From contig JAJEKB010019993.1 in assembly GCA_022393335.1 (NCBI GenBank), positions 464,317-528,316 of the forward strand: a stretch of 64,000 nucleotides of DNA. Reading direction: 5' to 3'. Below the pieces are notes generated by a model. The model worked only from the letters and a program-made list of their open reading frames with translations. It did no database searches and was not told where the DNA came from. Within the stretch, counting starts at the first letter, position 1. Each line of letters begins with the position of its first letter. Shown piece after piece: positions 62,897-64,000 of the stretch. Made by a program: the position numbers and the translations under genes. This DNA comes from Macrotrachela quadricornifera (taxonomy: Eukaryota; Rotifera; Eurotatoria; Philodinida; Philodinidae).

Positions 62897-63532
62897 AAAA
62901 TCAATAAATAAGAATGATAAACTTTATTCTCATCTTCAAACATTAAATCCACCAATGAATCTAACTATCTATCCATTCAATAGTTAACAATTTTGCATTT
63001 TTCTACTAAGATCAGTTTTTAGTTTAAATTATATATAAGTGCAGTCCTTCCTTTTTCAGCTTTCTCATCGTCTTATTACGAAATGACAAACGATACCATT
63101 ACACTTATTTTTTTTCATCTAGCAATTATGTCAGATATTTCTCTGTGTCCTTGTTTTCTTATACGATTCAAACAATTACTCATAAAAAAGTCAATACTCG
63201 AGCATTAATCTTCAAATAAATTTTATTTATAAATGTATGGACAGTAGTTATTCCTAAATATCAAGAATAAATTTTGTAATTGATCAACAATGTCACAATG
63301 AATACAATTGAAGTTATTATTAATTTAGTAAATTATTAATATCATTGATGATTAAATTCAAATTCTTTTTCCACAAAATAATGTGAGATTTGTATTAGCA
63401 TGACGGTTACATTTAAATCTTATTATAGGAATTAAAAAGAATAAGTTCTGTGAATTTCTTATTTTTTTTCCATATTATTTCTATCAGAGAAGAACGCTAT
63501 TACAAAATTTTTCGTGATATATTTTTTATAAG
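62897..63532. repeat. ~620-bp direct repeat, copy 2, ends at an LTR-like insertion
   Basis: Same orientation as copy 1 at 55464-56083. Similarity runs to the word TTTATAAG at 63532 and breaks exactly where TGTTAGCG begins. In copy 1 the matching position reads TTTATACAG and continues. Confidence 0.85.
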
Positions 63533-64000
63533 TGTTAGCGCCTATGGATGTAACTTCATGTCGCTAACTCATATACATATCTATGTATCTTTTTCGTCCT
63601 ATGTGTGATTCTAGTGATTATATACCTATATATCTTTTTATTCTTTTCTGTGGTATATATATTGTTCTATTGATCATCATGAGACCTTGATGATCTTTTT
63701 ATTGCGTAATTTCATTTTTTTTCTATTATGTTTTATATTTCTTCTTAGATATATGTATCCATATCTATATGCTTGTGATCTCTATCTTGTCTTTTGCCAT
63801 TTCTTTTCCATTTTCATCATCGTTATTATTTTTTCGTCGTTACTATTTGTGATGTTTCTTGATTTTCATCAATAAAATATTTTGTGAAAATCATCATCTT
63901 ATACTATATTATATTATCAATATACACTAGGCATTTATATTGTGAGTATTTCTCAAGATTCGCAGGCTAAGACCCTAGATATTACATTTCAGCCAACTTC
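63533..64000. mobile_element. Candidate LTR of an LTR retrotransposon, 5' part, cut by the window edge
   Basis: It begins TGTTAGCGCC exactly where the duplicated segment is interrupted. It carries a small inverted pair (GTTAGCG 63534-63540 and CGCTAAC 63572-63578), TATATATATT near 63655, and an AATAAA at 63871 as expected of an LTR with promoter and polyadenylation signal. No primer-binding site or coding region is inside the window. Orientation and length are unknown. Confidence 0.4.

Noticed and set aside
55464..63532. The 620-bp direct repeats as LTRs of one element
   Set aside because: They lack TG...CA ends, and the DNA between them is a P450 gene and a minus-strand LINE, not gag-pol.

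Overview
The window is eukaryotic, strongly AT-rich nuclear DNA. The best guess is a bdelloid rotifer of the Rotaria/Adineta kind. Reasons: coding genes are split by many 45-80 nt GT-AG introns; the F-box protein at 18.9 kb has the N-terminal LPVEIL...FDNLD...CKRF pattern common in bdelloid F-box families; genes lie very close together; and many start codons sit just behind a 3' splice-acceptor sequence, as expected where spliced-leader trans-splicing is used (reported for rotifers). The species call is inference. The gene identities below rest on full-length protein similarity recalled from known families, with exon joins checked for phase.

Layout. 1-1.7 kb: 5' part of a secreted Ser/Thr-rich protein gene (minus strand, runs off the left edge). 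5.9-6.3 kb: a two-exon secreted small protein (minus). 6.9-7.5 kb: a foldback MITE. 9.7-10.2 kb: another inverted repeat. 10.9-12.6 kb: an ABHD4/ABHD5-type alpha/beta hydrolase in 7 exons (minus) whose nucleophile serine is replaced. 15.7-16.7 kb: a second MITE with internal ~200-bp tandem repeats. 18.9-20.6 kb: F-box protein. 22.7-28.6 kb: a dense plus-strand cluster, GTPBP10 (Obg GTPase), PCID2 (TREX-2), CARHSP1-like cold-shock protein and PSMC1/Rpt2 (26S proteasome ATPase). 29.3-30 kb: a decayed gene remnant (minus). 31.2 kb: a cluster of CRE-like sites. 33.6-36.3 kb: PNPLA2/ATGL lipase. 37.2-40.4 kb: BTRC/FBXW11 (beta-TrCP). 41.8-42.6 and 44.0 kb: foldback repeats. 46.5 kb: VMA21. 49.4-55.0 kb: OPLAH (5-oxoprolinase), 30 exons. 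56.4-58.1 kb: cytochrome P450 (minus). 59.0-62.6 kb: a broken non-LTR retrotransposon that has lost the core of its reverse transcriptase (minus). 55.5-56.1 and 62.9-63.5 kb: a ~620-bp direct duplication; the second copy is interrupted at 63533 by what looks like the start of an LTR.

Functional links. Most genes are housekeeping: proteasome (PSMC1), ubiquitin ligase receptor (BTRC, F-box), mRNA export (PCID2), ribosome biogenesis (GTPBP10), V-ATPase assembly (VMA21) and glutathione cycle (OPLAH). Two are linked in lipid-droplet biology elsewhere: PNPLA2/ATGL and the CGI-58-like ABHD protein, which in animals is the co-activator of ATGL. They lie about 21 kb apart here, so this is a pathway link and not an operon. 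The clearest structural novelty is the repeated Y-TAG|ATA acceptor just before start codons, including one where the stop codon of GTPBP10 itself forms the acceptor for PCID2.
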